Numbered from the stretch's first letter, positions 30,101-39,795 are shown. The stretch is DNA of 57,411 bases from Stutzerimonas stutzeri (GCF_024448955.1 NZ_JAMOIH010000022.1:1-57411); one strand, 5' to 3'. Notes: generated by a model from the letters alone, not told the origin. Numbers and translations are program-made.

Positions 30101-30134
30101 TCCACTCGTCATCACCTGAGGAAGGGCCTCTGTC

Positions 30135-30719
30135 GTGACTGCCGTCAAACTGATCGTTGGCCTGGGTAATCCAGGCCCTGAGTACGACCAGACCCGGCAT
30201 AACGCAGGGGCCCTTTTCGTTGAGCGTCTGGCCGCCCACAAGGGCGTCAACCTCAGCGTCGATCGCAAATACTTCGGTCTGGTCGGCAAGTTTCGCCATC
30301 AGGACGAAGACGTCCGCCTGTTGATCCCCACCACCTACATGAACCGCAGCGGTCAGGCGGTGGCGGCACTGGCCGGATTTTTCCGAGTTCCCCCCGAGTC
30401 CATCCTGGTTGCCCATGATGAACTCGACATGCCTCCCGGCGTCGCCAAGCTCAAACAGGGCGGCGGCCATGGCGGGCATAACGGGCTTCGCGACATCATC
30501 GCCAAGCTCGGCAACCAGAACAATTTCTACCGCCTGCGTCTGGGCATCGGCCATCCCGGGCACAGTAGCTTGGTTACGGGCTACGTATTGGGGCGAGCGC
30601 CTCAGGCCGAGCGCGAAAAGCTGGACGCCAGTATCGATTTCAGTTTCGACGTGCTGCCCGAGATCCTTGCAGGCGACTGGACGCGGGCGATGCATAAGCT
30701 GCATAGCCAGAAGGCCTGA
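30135..30719 (+). CDS. pth: Peptidyl-tRNA hydrolase
   Basis: The 194-residue enzyme releases tRNA from stalled peptidyl-tRNA. The start is GTG 30135 ([20 protein letters not shown]). The catalytic His is in [10 protein letters not shown] (His22), the conserved asparagine in TTYMNRSG, and the HDELDMPPG region is intact. It is in the rplY-pth-ychF series. Confidence 0.97.
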   Translation: MTAVKLIVGLGNPGPEYDQTRHNAGALFVERLAAHKGVNLSVDRKYFGLVGKFRHQDEDVRLLIPTTYMNRSGQAVAALAGFFRVPPESILVAHDELDMPPGVAKLKQGGGHGGHNGLRDIIAKLGNQNNFYRLRLGIGHPGHSSLVTGYVLGRAPQAEREKLDASIDFSFDVLPEILAGDWTRAMHKLHSQKA

Positions 30720-30848
30720 GGCACAAGCACACACTACTAGGCGACGGCTGGACAGGACGCTTGCATCACAGCGCACCCCGACGCCGTTAACGCAGTTTGG
30801 CAACGCCGGTAGCTTTCCAGCTGCCAGCCACACCGAGGCAAAGACACC

Positions 30849-31949
30849 ATGGGATTCAATTGCGGCATCGTCGGCCTGCCCAACGTCGGCAAGTCCACCC
30901 TGTTCAACGCACTGACCAAATCCGGTATCGCTGCGGAAAACTTCCCCTTCTGCACCATCGAGCCGAACAGCGGCATCGTACCGATGCCCGATCCGCGTCT
31001 CCAGGCACTGGCTGACATCGTCAAGCCTGAACGGATACTGCCGACCACCATGGAGTTCGTCGACATTGCCGGCCTCGTCGAAGGCGCGTCCAAGGGTGAG
31101 GGCCTGGGCAACAAGTTCCTAGCCAACATCCGTGAGACCGATGCCATCGCCCACGTGGTGCGTTGCTTCGAAGACGACAACGTCATTCATGTTTCCAATT
31201 CGGTCGATCCCAAGCGCGACATCGAAATCATCGAACTCGAGCTGATCTTCGCCGACCTCGACAGCTGCGAAAAGCAACTGCAGCGCGTCACCCGCAACGC
31301 CAAGGGCGGCGACAAGGAAGCCGTGGCGCAAAAGGCATTGTTGGAAAAACTCATTCCCCACTTCACCGAAGGCAAGCCGGCTCGCACACTGCTGAAGAAG
31401 CTGGGTGACGATGAAATCCAGCTGGCCAAGGGCTTCCACCTGCTGACCAGCAAGCCGGTGATGTACATCGCCAACGTTGCCGAAGACGGCTTCGAGAACA
31501 ATCCGCACCTGGACGTGGTCAACGCCATCGCCGCCGAAGAAGGCGCCGTCGTAGTGCCGGTGTGCAACAAGATCGAAGCGGAAATCGCCGAACTGGACGA
31601 TGGCGAGGAAAAGGACATGTTCCTCGAATCCCTCGGCCTCGAAGAGCCGGGCTTGAATCGCGTGATCCGCGCCGGCTACGAACTGCTCAACCTGCAGACC
31701 TACTTCACCGCCGGCGTGAAGGAAGTCCGCGCCTGGACCGTAAAGGTCGGCGCTACCGCGCCCCAGGGCGCCGGCGTGATTCACACCGATTTCGAGAAAG
31801 GCTTCATCCGCGCCGAAGTGGTCGCCTATAACGACTTCATCCAGTTCAAAGGCGAAGCTGGCGCCAAGGAAGCTGGCAAATGGCGCCTGGAAGGCAAGGA
31901 GTACATCATCAAGGATGGTGACGTGATGCACTTCCGCTTCAACGTTTAA
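30849..31949 (+). CDS. ychF: Redox-regulated ATPase YchF
   Basis: The 366-residue OBG-type P-loop protein prefers ATP over GTP. Its G1 motif is GLPNVGKST (residues 8-16) and the C-terminal TGS-like domain includes the ending [12 protein letters not shown]. It binds ribosomes and affects the oxidative stress response in E. coli. It lies downstream of pth and ends in a strong terminator. Confidence 0.97.
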   Translation: MGFNCGIVGLPNVGKSTLFNALTKSGIAAENFPFCTIEPNSGIVPMPDPRLQALADIVKPERILPTTMEFVDIAGLVEGASKGEGLGNKFLANIRETDAIAHVVRCFEDDNVIHVSNSVDPKRDIEIIELELIFADLDSCEKQLQRVTRNAKGGDKEAVAQKALLEKLIPHFTEGKPARTLLKKLGDDEIQLAKGFHLLTSKPVMYIANVAEDGFENNPHLDVVNAIAAEEGAVVVPVCNKIEAEIAELDDGEEKDMFLESLGLEEPGLNRVIRAGYELLNLQTYFTAGVKEVRAWTVKVGATAPQGAGVIHTDFEKGFIRAEVVAYNDFIQFKGEAGAKEAGKWRLEGKEYIIKDGDVMHFRFNV

Positions 31950-32008
31950 GTCGAAGCAGTAACTTCGGCACGTTTCGTGAAAAAACCTCCTGAAAGTAAC
32001 GAAACAAT

Positions 32009-32038
32009 AAAAAGGCCGCGCATTAGCGCGGCCTTTTT
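32009..32038 (+). terminator. Rho-independent terminator after ychF
   Basis: A 13-bp stem AAAAAGGCCGCGC/GCGCGGCCTTTTT (32009-32021 with 32026-32038) has an ATTA loop. It is symmetrical and could work in both directions. Confidence 0.93.
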
Positions 32039-32408
32039 GTTTCAAGAACTACCCGAATTACTTGCTCACGAAATGGAATGTACATTTGCCCTCGTTGCCG
32101 AAGCACGACCAGCGAGGCGCGCTCGCCCCGATGCTCCCAACGTGTTAATCCCTCTTTTTCAACCGAATAGGGGATATGCCTGACTGCGTATGCGCGAGCA
32201 TGATGGTGCGACACGACTGAGATAAACAAAGGTGCGCCCAGGACAGATTGGACGAGGAATGGACCGGGCTTTTCACCGCCCTTCTTGCGATCCTGCCTGT
32301 CGCCCGCAGCATTTGCCTCAGATGGCTTTCAATGCTGAGACAGACCAGCCCCGGCTATGGCTGGGCCTGTGCCGGCCTCCGTCAGGCAATGGAACTTAGG
32401 GGTCTGTC
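32039..32408. other. Gap between ychF and the curlin locus
   Basis: About 370 bp carry only short unconvincing frames, for example 32259-32399 on the plus strand. It should contain the promoter for the curlin genes. No CsgD-like box or other operator could be identified by eye. Confidence 0.4.
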
Positions 32409-32620
32409 ATGTCAGCCGCACTCAAGACGCGCGTCACTACTGTTCGTAACCGCATTAAGCGTAACGGTGCTGTCATTACCCAATTTGGGTCAAAGAACAC
32501 CACAACACTGGATCAGGGCGGCTCCTATGGGCCATCGAGGTCGACCAGGTGGAAACGGGAAATAGGGCTGTGGTTCTTCAAAGTCCGACAGCTTGTACAG
32601 TCGTGATCAGTCAGGACTGA
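32409..32620 (+). pseudogene. Frameshifted csgB-like curlin remnant
   Basis: Frame 32409-32606 encodes VITQFGSKNTTTLDQGG (from about 32475), which fits the curlin repeat Q-x-G-x2-N-x5-Q. About 20-30 bp later the homology continues in another frame (32534-32620) as VDQVETGNRAVVLQ and then SPTACTVVISQD before a stop. The latter resembles the asparagine-poor last repeat of the CsgB nucleator. A single indel near 32520-32535 would join them. It ends 38 bp before the intact curlin gene, so the pair looks like a csgBA-type arrangement whose first gene is broken. A sequencing error would look the same. Confidence 0.45.
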
Positions 32621-32658
32621 TTTCCGTAAGCAGAAACACACCTAATCGGAGCTACTTC

Positions 32659-33894
32659 ATGCGCACCCTGAAGCCGCTTGCCCTTGCTGTGATTGCTGCA
32701 ATGTCCTCACCGGCATTCGCAGCTCAAAACTCCGCCAACGTTGATCAGTCCGGCGTCTCGCTGCAAGCCACTGTCACACAGACTGGTGGTATGGATAACA
32801 CAACCTCAATCACCCAGGGCGGCGCGTCCAACGAAGCGATTTCCTTCCAGCAAGCCGGTATAGGCGACTCGATCAATCAATACCAGCAAGGCAGCGCCAA
32901 CTACAGCGAAGCGCGTCAATCGGATTACACCGTAGCGAGCCTCGCCTCAGGCAACATGATCCTGCAGCACCAGGCAGTTGGTTCTGAAAATGTTGCAAAC
33001 GCCACTCAGACCAACTCCACCGGCAGTGTCATTTCACAAGGCCAACATGGCAGCTCGAACTCTGCGGAGGGTACCCAGTCGGATTCCGTCGGAGCAGAGC
33101 TCTACCAGCTGCAAGTAGGCGACGGGAATTCTGCTACCGCGAACCAATCGTTCGCCGAAGCGAAATCCACCAGCCAACAGTACGGTAACGACAACGTCAG
33201 CAATACCCTCCAAAACGATGCCTTAGGCGACACGGCCTATGTTTGGCAGGATGGTACTGCGAACATTGCCAGTGTGAGGCAGGACTTCGGCAGTGTTTCT
33301 GATGTCACGATTTTGTCCTTTGGCGTTGGCAATTCGGCGACCGTCGTTCAGTCCTCTGCGATCGCCTCGAAAGCCGAGATTGAAGGCACTGGCAGCTACA
33401 ACAGCGCGACGGTCACCCAATCCGACATCTTGATGAATTTCTCGAGCGAGCAGAATGGCGACCGCAACGAGGTCGTAGCGAGCCAAGGTGGCCGGCAGAA
33501 CACATCCGTTTCTTCCCAGACCGGCAATGACAACGCGGTCGAACTTGCACAAGCCGGCAGAGACAGCAGCATCGCCATCGTGCAGACCGGCAATCGCAAC
33601 ACGGCCAGCCTCTCGCAGATCGCGGTCGGCAACGTATTGCGTGCCGTGACGACAGGAAACGACAACAGCATCGTGACCGTTCAGGTTGGAGTGGGTGAGG
33701 TAAACGAACTGGATCTGGAGCAGAACGGTGAGAGCAACATCATCCAGGCCTCGCAATACAACGAGGGCAACTACGCGCTTGTCAGCCAAGCCGGCACTGC
33801 AAACTTTGCAGACGTTTCGCAGTATGGCGCCAGCGACAGTGCCAGCGTCCTCCAGAGCGGCTCTACCAACTCGGCGCGGGTAGTGCAGCGCTAA
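32659..33894 (+). CDS. Curlin-repeat protein, putative secreted amyloid subunit
   Basis: The 411-residue protein has a signal peptide cut after SSPAFA (residue 22). The mature chain is built of curlin-type repeats with Gln and Asn at fixed spacing, for example QLQVGDGNSATANQ, QTGNRNTASLSQ and the C-terminal QSGSTNSARVVQ. Ser, Asn, Gln, Gly and Ala dominate and mature cysteine is absent, as in amyloid beta-solenoids. E. coli CsgA is about 150 residues, so this version is nearly three times longer. No csgE, csgF or csgG secretion gene is in the window. ATG 32659 follows CGGAGC. Confidence 0.85.
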   Translation: MRTLKPLALAVIAAMSSPAFAAQNSANVDQSGVSLQATVTQTGGMDNTTSITQGGASNEAISFQQAGIGDSINQYQQGSANYSEARQSDYTVASLASGNMILQHQAVGSENVANATQTNSTGSVISQGQHGSSNSAEGTQSDSVGAELYQLQVGDGNSATANQSFAEAKSTSQQYGNDNVSNTLQNDALGDTAYVWQDGTANIASVRQDFGSVSDVTILSFGVGNSATVVQSSAIASKAEIEGTGSYNSATVTQSDILMNFSSEQNGDRNEVVASQGGRQNTSVSSQTGNDNAVELAQAGRDSSIAIVQTGNRNTASLSQIAVGNVLRAVTTGNDNSIVTVQVGVGEVNELDLEQNGESNIIQASQYNEGNYALVSQAGTANFADVSQYGASDSASVLQSGSTNSARVVQR

Positions 33895-34000
33895 AGCTTA
33901 TCGCCGCCGGCAGTCGCCGTGCTGCCGGGCCGGCTTTAGACTCAATACGTTACCTCTAAGCGAATCTGCCAGATTGGCACTCGCTAATTGCACTATCCGA

Positions 34001-34026
34001 AAGCCTCGCTAACGCGGGGCTTTTTT
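34001..34026 (+). terminator. Rho-independent terminator after the curlin gene
   Basis: The stem GCCTCGC/GCGGGGC (34003-34009 with 34014-34020, one G-T pair), extended by AA/TT, is followed by TTTTTT. A weaker hairpin CCGGCAG/CTGCCGG lies closer to the stop at 33907-33928. Confidence 0.85.
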
Positions 34027-34183
34027 GCATTCTGAGGGCCGAACCACCCGCTCTGAAACACCGAAAAATGGCTCTGCCCCGGACATCTGTCTGACGACCG
34101 GCACGGAATCCATTCATCAAATGCGGAATATTCGCCCTGCTTATGCGGTCGGAACAGGCAGACTTGCCGAAGCCGGAGCGCAG

Positions 34184-34882
34184 ATGAACAGCCTTACCGA
34201 ACCGCCATCACAGTTTCTCGACGACGCTTTTTTCGACCGAGACGCGCAGCTAGTCGCCCAGGATCTGTTGGGAACCGTGATTCGCCATTGCGTCGATGGA
34301 CTGTGGTTGTCGGCTCGCATCATCGAGACCGAAGCCTATTACGTCGACGAAAAGGCCAGCCACTCCTCGCTCGGCTACAGCCCGTCACGGCGCGCGATGT
34401 TCATGCCGGCCGGCCATCTCTATCTGTATTACTCGCGTGGCGGGGATTCGCTGAACTTCAGCGTGCAGGGTGACGGCAACGCAGTGTGCATCAAGGCCGG
34501 CTACCCCTGGGTCGACTCGCTGTCGTGCGAAGAATCCATCGCCCGCATGCGCAACAACAGCCCCGCAGCGGCTGGCGGTCCCCGTCCATTGACTCGCCTA
34601 TGCTCCGGCCAGACCCTGCTGTGCAAAGCATTGGGATTGACCGTCACGGAGTGGAACGCTCAGCGCATGGACCCCGCTCGGCTGCGCGTAGACGACATCG
34701 GCGCGCGTCCCGACATCGTTCAGACCACGCGCCTGGGCATCCCGGCCGGCCGCGACGAGCATTTACCGTACCGTTTCGTCGATGCGGGCTTCGCCGCGCA
34801 CTGCACGCGCAATCCGCTGCGCCGTGGGCAACTGGAAGGCCAGGACTACGTCATGCTGCGCCGCGAACTGCTGGCGAGTTAG
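34184..34882 (+). CDS. mpg: 3-methyladenine DNA glycosylase (AAG/MPG family)
   Basis: The 232-residue base-excision repair glycosylase removes alkylated purines and hypoxanthine. Family signatures are ARIIETEAYY with the catalytic Glu, SRRAMFMPAGHLYLYYSRG, and LRRGQLEGQDYVMLRR near the end. ATG 34184 (MNSLTEPPSQ) is preferred; earlier in-frame ATGs (34025, 34121) give unrelated N-termini. It is convergent with the next gene, 9 bp away. Confidence 0.93.
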   Translation: MNSLTEPPSQFLDDAFFDRDAQLVAQDLLGTVIRHCVDGLWLSARIIETEAYYVDEKASHSSLGYSPSRRAMFMPAGHLYLYYSRGGDSLNFSVQGDGNAVCIKAGYPWVDSLSCEESIARMRNNSPAAAGGPRPLTRLCSGQTLLCKALGLTVTEWNAQRMDPARLRVDDIGARPDIVQTTRLGIPAGRDEHLPYRFVDAGFAAHCTRNPLRRGQLEGQDYVMLRRELLAS

Positions 34883-34891
34883 CAGTACAGC

Positions 34892-36010
34892 TCACTCGCC
34901 GGCTTTCACCAGACGAAGCCGGGATATTTCCGAAGGGGCACCGAAGCGCAGCGGCGGCCCCCAATAGCCGGTGCCGCGGCTGATGTAGATCTGCATCTCG
35001 CCGACACGCTGCAGCCCCGCCACCCACGGCTGCTGCCAGCGCACGAAATGCATCCAGGGCCAGAACTGCCCGCCGTGCGTATGACCCGACAGCTGCAGAT
35101 CGCAACCCACCTCCAGCGCGGCCTTCGCCGAACGCGGCTGATGCGCCAGCAGAATGCGCGGCACATCATTCGGTGCGCCAGCGAATGCCGCAACCGGGTC
35201 ACTGCGATGACTGGGTCTGAACAGTTCGGCCGAATAGTCGGCGATACCCGCCAGCACTAACCGAGCGCCACTGTGTTCGAGTTGGACGTGGCGGTTGAGC
35301 AGCACCTTCATGCCCAGCCGCTCGAATTCAGCGATCCAGCTGTCCGCGCCGGAGTAATACTCGTGGTTACCTGTCACCACGTAGACACCGTGCCGAGCGC
35401 TTAGCTGTGCCAGCGGCGCGATATCCCCGGTCAGATCGGCAACGCTGCCATCTACCAAGTCGCCAGTGATGACGACGAGGTCAGGCGAGAGCTCGTTGAC
35501 TCGCTTCACGATCGCATCGATATAGCCCTGCTTGATCGTCGGCCCCACATGGATGTCGCTGAGCTGCACGATGCTGAAACCTTCCAGCGCGGCGGGCAGG
35601 TTCCGCAAAGCGATGTCGCGCTCGACCACCCGCGCCGTCCGCCGGGCGTTGAGCACCCCGAACAGCGTCACCGCCATCACCGCAACGATGACGACAAGCG
35701 CCGAGCCACTCGCGAAGCCCGCCGATTCCCAGCCCAGCAGCGATCCCAGCGCCAACACGAAAGCACGCAGCAGTGAAAATATCGACAGGCTGGAAAATAT
35801 CCCCATCGCCAACAGTCCGGACCACGCCAGCAACGGGTTGCCAGCCCCTCGCACCAGCACGCCGTAGCGCATCAGCACGGCTGAAAGCGCGAGGTACAGC
35901 CAAGCGAGAGCGCTACCGAGCGGCCCGAGCGGGAGATCTGGAATCAGCGTGACACCAACGAACACATGCAGGCCAATCAGCAATATTCCTATCAACAACC
36001 GCCTGTTCAT
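34892..36010 (-). CDS. Membrane-anchored metallophosphoesterase
   Basis: The 372-residue protein has four hydrophobic segments in residues 1-120. A calcineurin-like phosphoesterase domain follows from about residue 145: LSDIHVGP, ITGDLVDG, VTGNHEYY, and SGHTHGGQFWP carry the metal-binding Asp, Asn and His residues. The layout is that of YaeI/YkuE-type proteins; substrate unknown (phospholipid-pyrophosphate or UDP-lipid hydrolysis in relatives). Catalytic residues look complete. Confidence 0.9.
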   Translation of the reverse strand: MNRRLLIGILLIGLHVFVGVTLIPDLPLGPLGSALAWLYLALSAVLMRYGVLVRGAGNPLLAWSGLLAMGIFSSLSIFSLLRAFVLALGSLLGWESAGFASGSALVVIVAVMAVTLFGVLNARRTARVVERDIALRNLPAALEGFSIVQLSDIHVGPTIKQGYIDAIVKRVNELSPDLVVITGDLVDGSVADLTGDIAPLAQLSARHGVYVVTGNHEYYSGADSWIAEFERLGMKVLLNRHVQLEHSGARLVLAGIADYSAELFRPSHRSDPVAAFAGAPNDVPRILLAHQPRSAKAALEVGCDLQLSGHTHGGQFWPWMHFVRWQQPWVAGLQRVGEMQIYISRGTGYWGPPLRFGAPSEISRLRLVKAGE

Positions 36011-36274
36011 GCTTCGTCTCTACAGAAGGGATGGATACGTTTGGCATGCGCAGCGTGCTGAGCTGGCTGCGTTTCGGTGCACGAAAGGTAGCGTACCCAC
36101 GCGGGACATGGGCACGTCCGACAGCATTCATCAGGAAATGGGCGCTACGCAGCCGGACCGAACGCATCGGGTCCTGCATCCCTGTCCGTAGGGTCGAATT
36201 TATTCGACCGGTCGTAAGGCATCAGACCGATGCGCAAGCCGCCTGTCGAGCGCATCGCCAGTAAACAACCGCAG

Positions 36275-36469
36275 CTACATCACCCCAGGGTCAGGCATCG
36301 GGTCCGGTGGCGGCGGCTCTTTCTCCAGCTGTTCGAGCACTTCGTCCGGCAGCGTGTCGCCGTCGTCCAGCTCGGTGTCACTCTCGGCGTCATCGAGATC
36401 GTTCAGAGGTGATTCATCCGCCAGCCAAGGGGGCTGCGGCTGATCGCTTGGAAAGGCTGTGCTGAGCAT
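36275..36469 (-). CDS. Small acidic proline-rich protein
   Basis: The 64-residue protein is rich in Asp, Glu and Pro (LNDLDDAESDTELDDGD, KEPPPPDPMPDPG). It has no membrane segment. A strong ribosome site (GAGGAG, about 6 bp before ATG 36469) supports translation. I do not recognise it. It lies alone between the metallophosphoesterase and LysR genes; a 264-bp gap at 36011-36274 holds nothing I can name. Confidence 0.65.
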   Translation of the reverse strand: MLSTAFPSDQPQPPWLADESPLNDLDDAESDTELDDGDTLPDEVLEQLEKEPPPPDPMPDPGVM

Positions 36470-36533
36470 GAAAGTCTCCTCGCAGGTGTGCCTGCGACAT
36501 TAGGCAGGCACACCCTCGCATCGTTCGGACCGG

Positions 36534-37442
36534 TCATCCGTGATGCGTCCACGCCTGCTCCGCCAGGCATTCACTCAGATAATCGAGAAAGCAGGTAATG
36601 CGTGAGGCCAGCGCGGTATTGCGGTAGTACACCGCATTGATCGGCTGCAGCACGCGGACGTTCGCTTCAGCCAGCACCTCGACCAGGGTGCCCTCGACGC
36701 GGTCCCGCGCAGTCATGAAGTCCGATAAGCAGGCGATGCCCTGCCCGGCCAGCGCCAGATGTCTCACCGTTTCACCGCTCGATGCCCACACGCTCGGCAC
36801 GATAGGCCAGGTTTCGCCGAGCGGGTGGCGCAGCGGCCAATGATTGAGGCTTTCCGGTTGGGTGAAACCGATGAGGCTGTGCGCCGCCAAGTCTTCCACC
36901 TGCTGCGGCGTACCACGCCGCGCCAGGTATTCGGGACTGGCCACTGCACGCAGCCGACTGCGCCCCAGCGGCCGCGCATGCAAGGTGGAATCACGCAGCG
37001 GCCCATGGCGCAGCGCCAGATCGGTGCGGTGCTCGAGCAGATCGATGATCTGGTCGCTGCTGTGCAGTTCCAGCTCGATATCCGGGTAGCGCTCGCGAAA
37101 CCCACCAATAAGCGGCACCAGCACATGCAGCATGAACGGTGCTGATGCATTGATCCGCAGGCGCCCGGCCGGATGCTGCAACCGACGCGACATCTGTTCC
37201 TCGGCTTCCTCCACCGCCTCAAGAATCCGTCGCGCCTGAATCAGAAAGGCCGCGCCCTCCTCCGTCAGCTCCAGGCGCCGGGTCGTGCGGCGCAACAGCG
37301 TGGTGGCGAGCTTGGCTTCGAGCCGGCTAAGGGCCCGACTGACGCCCGAGGCGGTCTGCCCCAATTGCACCGCAGCGCTGGAGATGGAGCCGGTGTCGAT
37401 CACCGCAGTGAAGGCCTGCAACTCGTCGAGCGTCGTTTTCAT
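36534..37442 (-). CDS. LysR-family transcriptional regulator
   Basis: The 302-residue regulator has an N-terminal winged HTH (LQAFTAVIDTGSISSAAVQL, SGVSRALSRLEAKL) and a type-2 periplasmic-binding effector domain from about residue 90. ATG 37442 (MKTTLDELQA) is chosen. It is divergent from the MFS and dkgB genes, the usual layout for a LysR protein and its targets; E. coli yafC beside dkgB is similar. It probably controls them and itself from the 101-bp divergent gap. Confidence 0.93.
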   Translation of the reverse strand: MKTTLDELQAFTAVIDTGSISSAAVQLGQTASGVSRALSRLEAKLATTLLRRTTRRLELTEEGAAFLIQARRILEAVEEAEEQMSRRLQHPAGRLRINASAPFMLHVLVPLIGGFRERYPDIELELHSSDQIIDLLEHRTDLALRHGPLRDSTLHARPLGRSRLRAVASPEYLARRGTPQQVEDLAAHSLIGFTQPESLNHWPLRHPLGETWPIVPSVWASSGETVRHLALAGQGIACLSDFMTARDRVEGTLVEVLAEANVRVLQPINAVYYRNTALASRITCFLDYLSECLAEQAWTHHG

Positions 37443-37543
37443 TAGTGACTCACAGTCAATTATGTTTGGCCTGAGACCCGGTTTTTCCGCATGAGTCTGC
37501 GGTAGACACTGCGCGCCATGCAAACCAACCGGAGTTTCATTCC

Positions 37544-38752
37544 ATGCCCATCGCCTTGCTCGCGCTGACCCTCAGCGCATTCGCCATCGGCACGACGGAG
37601 TTCGTCATCGTCGGCCTCATCCCCACCATCGCCAATGACCTGGCCGTCAGCCTGCCCTCGGCCGGGCTGCTGGTAAGCCTCTACGCCCTCGGCGTCGCGG
37701 TCGGCGCGCCGCTGCTCACGGCGCTGACCGGCAAGGTGCCACGCAAGTTGTTGCTGCTGTCGCTGATGGTGCTGTTCACCGCCGGCAACCTGCTCGCCTG
37801 GCAAGCTCCGGGGTACGAGTCGTTGATTCTCGCGCGCATCGTCACCGGCCTCGCCCATGGCGTGTTCTTTTCCATCGGCTCGACCATCGCCACCAGCCTG
37901 GTCTCGAAGGAAAAGGCCGCCAGCGCCATTGCCATCATGTTCACCGGGCTTACCGTCGCGCTGGTCACGGGCGTGCCACTGGGCACCTTCATTGGCCAGC
38001 AGTTCGGCTGGCGGGAAACCTTTCTCGCGGTATCCCTGCTCGGCGTGTTCGCCTTTATCGGCAGCCTGCTGTTCGTGCCGCGCGACATCCAGCACAGCAA
38101 ACCCGCGTCTCTCGGCGAGCAGCTGGCCGTACTGAAACAGCCCCGCCTGCTGTTGGTCTATGCGATGACTGCCGTCGGCTATGGCGGCACCTTCATCGCC
38201 TTCACCTTTCTTGCGCCCATCCTGCAAGAGATCAGCGGCTTCGGCGCAGGCGCGGTGAGCCTGGTGCTGCTGGTGTATGGCGTGTCGGTCGCGGTGGGCA
38301 ATATATGGGGCGGCAAGCTGGCCGACCGGCGCGGGCCGATCAGTGCGCTCAAGCTGATCTTCACGCTGCTGGCCGCCGTGCTCTTCACGCTCACCTTTAC
38401 CGCGGCCAACCCTTGGCTGGCACTGGCGACGGTTCTGCTCTGGGGTGCGGTAGCGTTCGGCAACGTGCCCGGCCTGCAGGTCTACGTGGTACGTCAGGCC
38501 GAGCACTACACGCCGAGCGCCGTGGACGTCGCCTCCGGCCTGAACATCGCCGCATTCAACCTTGGCATCGCCGGTGGCGCATGGCTCGGGGGACACATCG
38601 TCGCATCCATGGGTCTGATCCATACCGCCTGGATCGGCGCGCTGGTCGTGCTGATCGCCCTGGCCCTCACGTATTGGAGCGGCCGGCTGGATAGCTTGGA
38701 CACAAGCTCCGGCAACGACACGCAAGAGTCGGCCCTCGCCGCCTCGCATTGA
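37544..38752 (+). CDS. MFS transporter, drug:H+ antiporter-1 (AraJ/YdhP-like)
   Basis: The 402-residue inner-membrane protein has 12 hydrophobic segments. The N-terminal SAFAIGTTEFVIVGLIPTIA is the signature of the AraJ/YdhP/NepI branch; the loop motif GKVPRKLLLL follows TM2, and the 5/6 helix region has GLTVALVTGVPLGTFIGQ. It is probably an exporter of small metabolites or drugs; substrate unknown. It is followed by dkgB after 21 bp, so the two are likely co-transcribed. Confidence 0.93.
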   Translation: MPIALLALTLSAFAIGTTEFVIVGLIPTIANDLAVSLPSAGLLVSLYALGVAVGAPLLTALTGKVPRKLLLLSLMVLFTAGNLLAWQAPGYESLILARIVTGLAHGVFFSIGSTIATSLVSKEKAASAIAIMFTGLTVALVTGVPLGTFIGQQFGWRETFLAVSLLGVFAFIGSLLFVPRDIQHSKPASLGEQLAVLKQPRLLLVYAMTAVGYGGTFIAFTFLAPILQEISGFGAGAVSLVLLVYGVSVAVGNIWGGKLADRRGPISALKLIFTLLAAVLFTLTFTAANPWLALATVLLWGAVAFGNVPGLQVYVVRQAEHYTPSAVDVASGLNIAAFNLGIAGGAWLGGHIVASMGLIHTAWIGALVVLIALALTYWSGRLDSLDTSSGNDTQESALAASH

Positions 38753-38773
38753 TCAATCACACAGGAGACCCCC

Positions 38774-39574
38774 ATGAGCATCCCCGCTTTCGGCCTCGGC
38801 ACCTTCCGCCTCAAGGGCCAGCAAGCCATCGACTCGGTGAAGATGGGCCTTGAGCTCGGCTATCGCCACGTCGACACCGCGCAGATCTACGAGAACGAAG
38901 CGGAAGTCGGCCAGGCCATTGCCGAGAGCGATGTGCCTCGCGAAGAGCTGTTCGTGACCACCAAGGTCTGGACCAGCAACCTTGGTGCTGACCGGCTGAT
39001 TCCCAGCCTTGAGGAAAGCCTGACCAAGCTGCGCCTGCAGCAGGTCGACCTCACCCTGGTGCACTGGCCATCACCGAACGACGAACAAGCAGTCGCCGAC
39101 TACCTGGCCTGCATGATGGAAGCCAAAGAGCGCGGCCTGACCCGCGCCATCGGCATCTCCAACTTCACCATTGCCCATATGCAGCAAGCCATCGATGCCA
39201 TTGGCGCCGAGAACATCGCCACCAACCAGGTCGAGGTGCATCCCTTCCTGCAGAACCGCAAGGTGATCGACTTTGCCCGCAGCCATGGCATCCACATCAC
39301 CGCCTATATGCCGCTGGCCTACGGCAAGGTGATGCAGGACGAGGTGCTGCAACGCATCGGCGAAAGCCACAACGCCAGCCCCGCGCAAGTCGCCCTCGCC
39401 TGGCTGCTGCAACAGGGCTTCGCCGTCATCCCCTCCTCCACCAAACGCGAAAACCTCGCCGCCAATCTGGCTGCTCAGGAGCTGCGCTTGACTGATGAAG
39501 AGATGCAGCAGATCGCCACGCTGGATCGCAACGAGCGCCTGGCCAACCCCGGCTTCGCGCCAATGTGGGATTGA
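38774..39574 (+). CDS. dkgB: Aldo/keto reductase (2,5-diketo-D-gluconate reductase B type)
   Basis: The 266-residue NADPH-dependent TIM-barrel reductase carries the AKR catalytic tetrad: Asp in [14 protein letters not shown] with the adjacent Tyr, Lys in VTTKVW, and His in LVHWPS. The C-terminal cofactor loop is [14 protein letters not shown]. It reduces keto-sugars and toxic aldehydes such as methylglyoxal in relatives. It follows the MFS gene and is probably under the divergent LysR regulator. Confidence 0.93.
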   Translation: MSIPAFGLGTFRLKGQQAIDSVKMGLELGYRHVDTAQIYENEAEVGQAIAESDVPREELFVTTKVWTSNLGADRLIPSLEESLTKLRLQQVDLTLVHWPSPNDEQAVADYLACMMEAKERGLTRAIGISNFTIAHMQQAIDAIGAENIATNQVEVHPFLQNRKVIDFARSHGIHITAYMPLAYGKVMQDEVLQRIGESHNASPAQVALAWLLQQGFAVIPSSTKRENLAANLAAQELRLTDEEMQQIATLDRNERLANPGFAPMWD

Positions 39575-39713
39575 TCGGCACACAAACAGACGCGCCACCG
39601 CGCGGGCTTCAAGCGCCCACCGGCGGCGCGGCATAAGCATTTGATAGACGGACGAAAAATCACGGAAGGAGGGTTGACAGCCACAGGCGCGACGAGAATA
39701 ATGCGCGCCACTT

Positions 39714-39790
39714 GGCTACGTAGCTCAGTTGGTTAGAGCATAGCATTCATAATGCTGGGGTCCGGGGTTCAAGTCCCTGCGTAGCCACCA
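39714..39790 (+). tRNA. tRNA-Met, elongator (anticodon CAT)
   Basis: The 77-nt cloverleaf has acceptor GGCTACG/CGTAGCC, D-arm GCTC..GAGC, anticodon loop TTCATAA (CAT) and an encoded CCA at 39788-39790. The G1-C72 pair fits elongator rather than initiator tRNA-Met. It lies at the left flank of the accessory region, but I found no second copy of its 3' end, so use as an att site is not supported. Confidence 0.97.
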
Positions 39791-39795
39791 AATTC

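Noticed and set aside
32248..32565. 105-codon plus-strand ORF before the curlin gene
   Set aside because: It contains a hydrophobic run but overlaps the csgB-like remnant out of frame and shows no repeat or family feature.
33907..33928. Hairpin just after the curlin gene as main terminator
   Set aside because: Only 7 bp with no following T-run; the hairpin at 34001-34026 is much better.
37460..38749. 429-codon minus-strand frame
   Set aside because: Antisense to the MFS gene; composition (Gln, Glu, Arg, Gly) is that of a shadow frame.
39714..39790. tRNA-Met as the island attachment site
   Set aside because: No repeated copy of the tRNA 3' end was seen at the right margin or elsewhere in the window.
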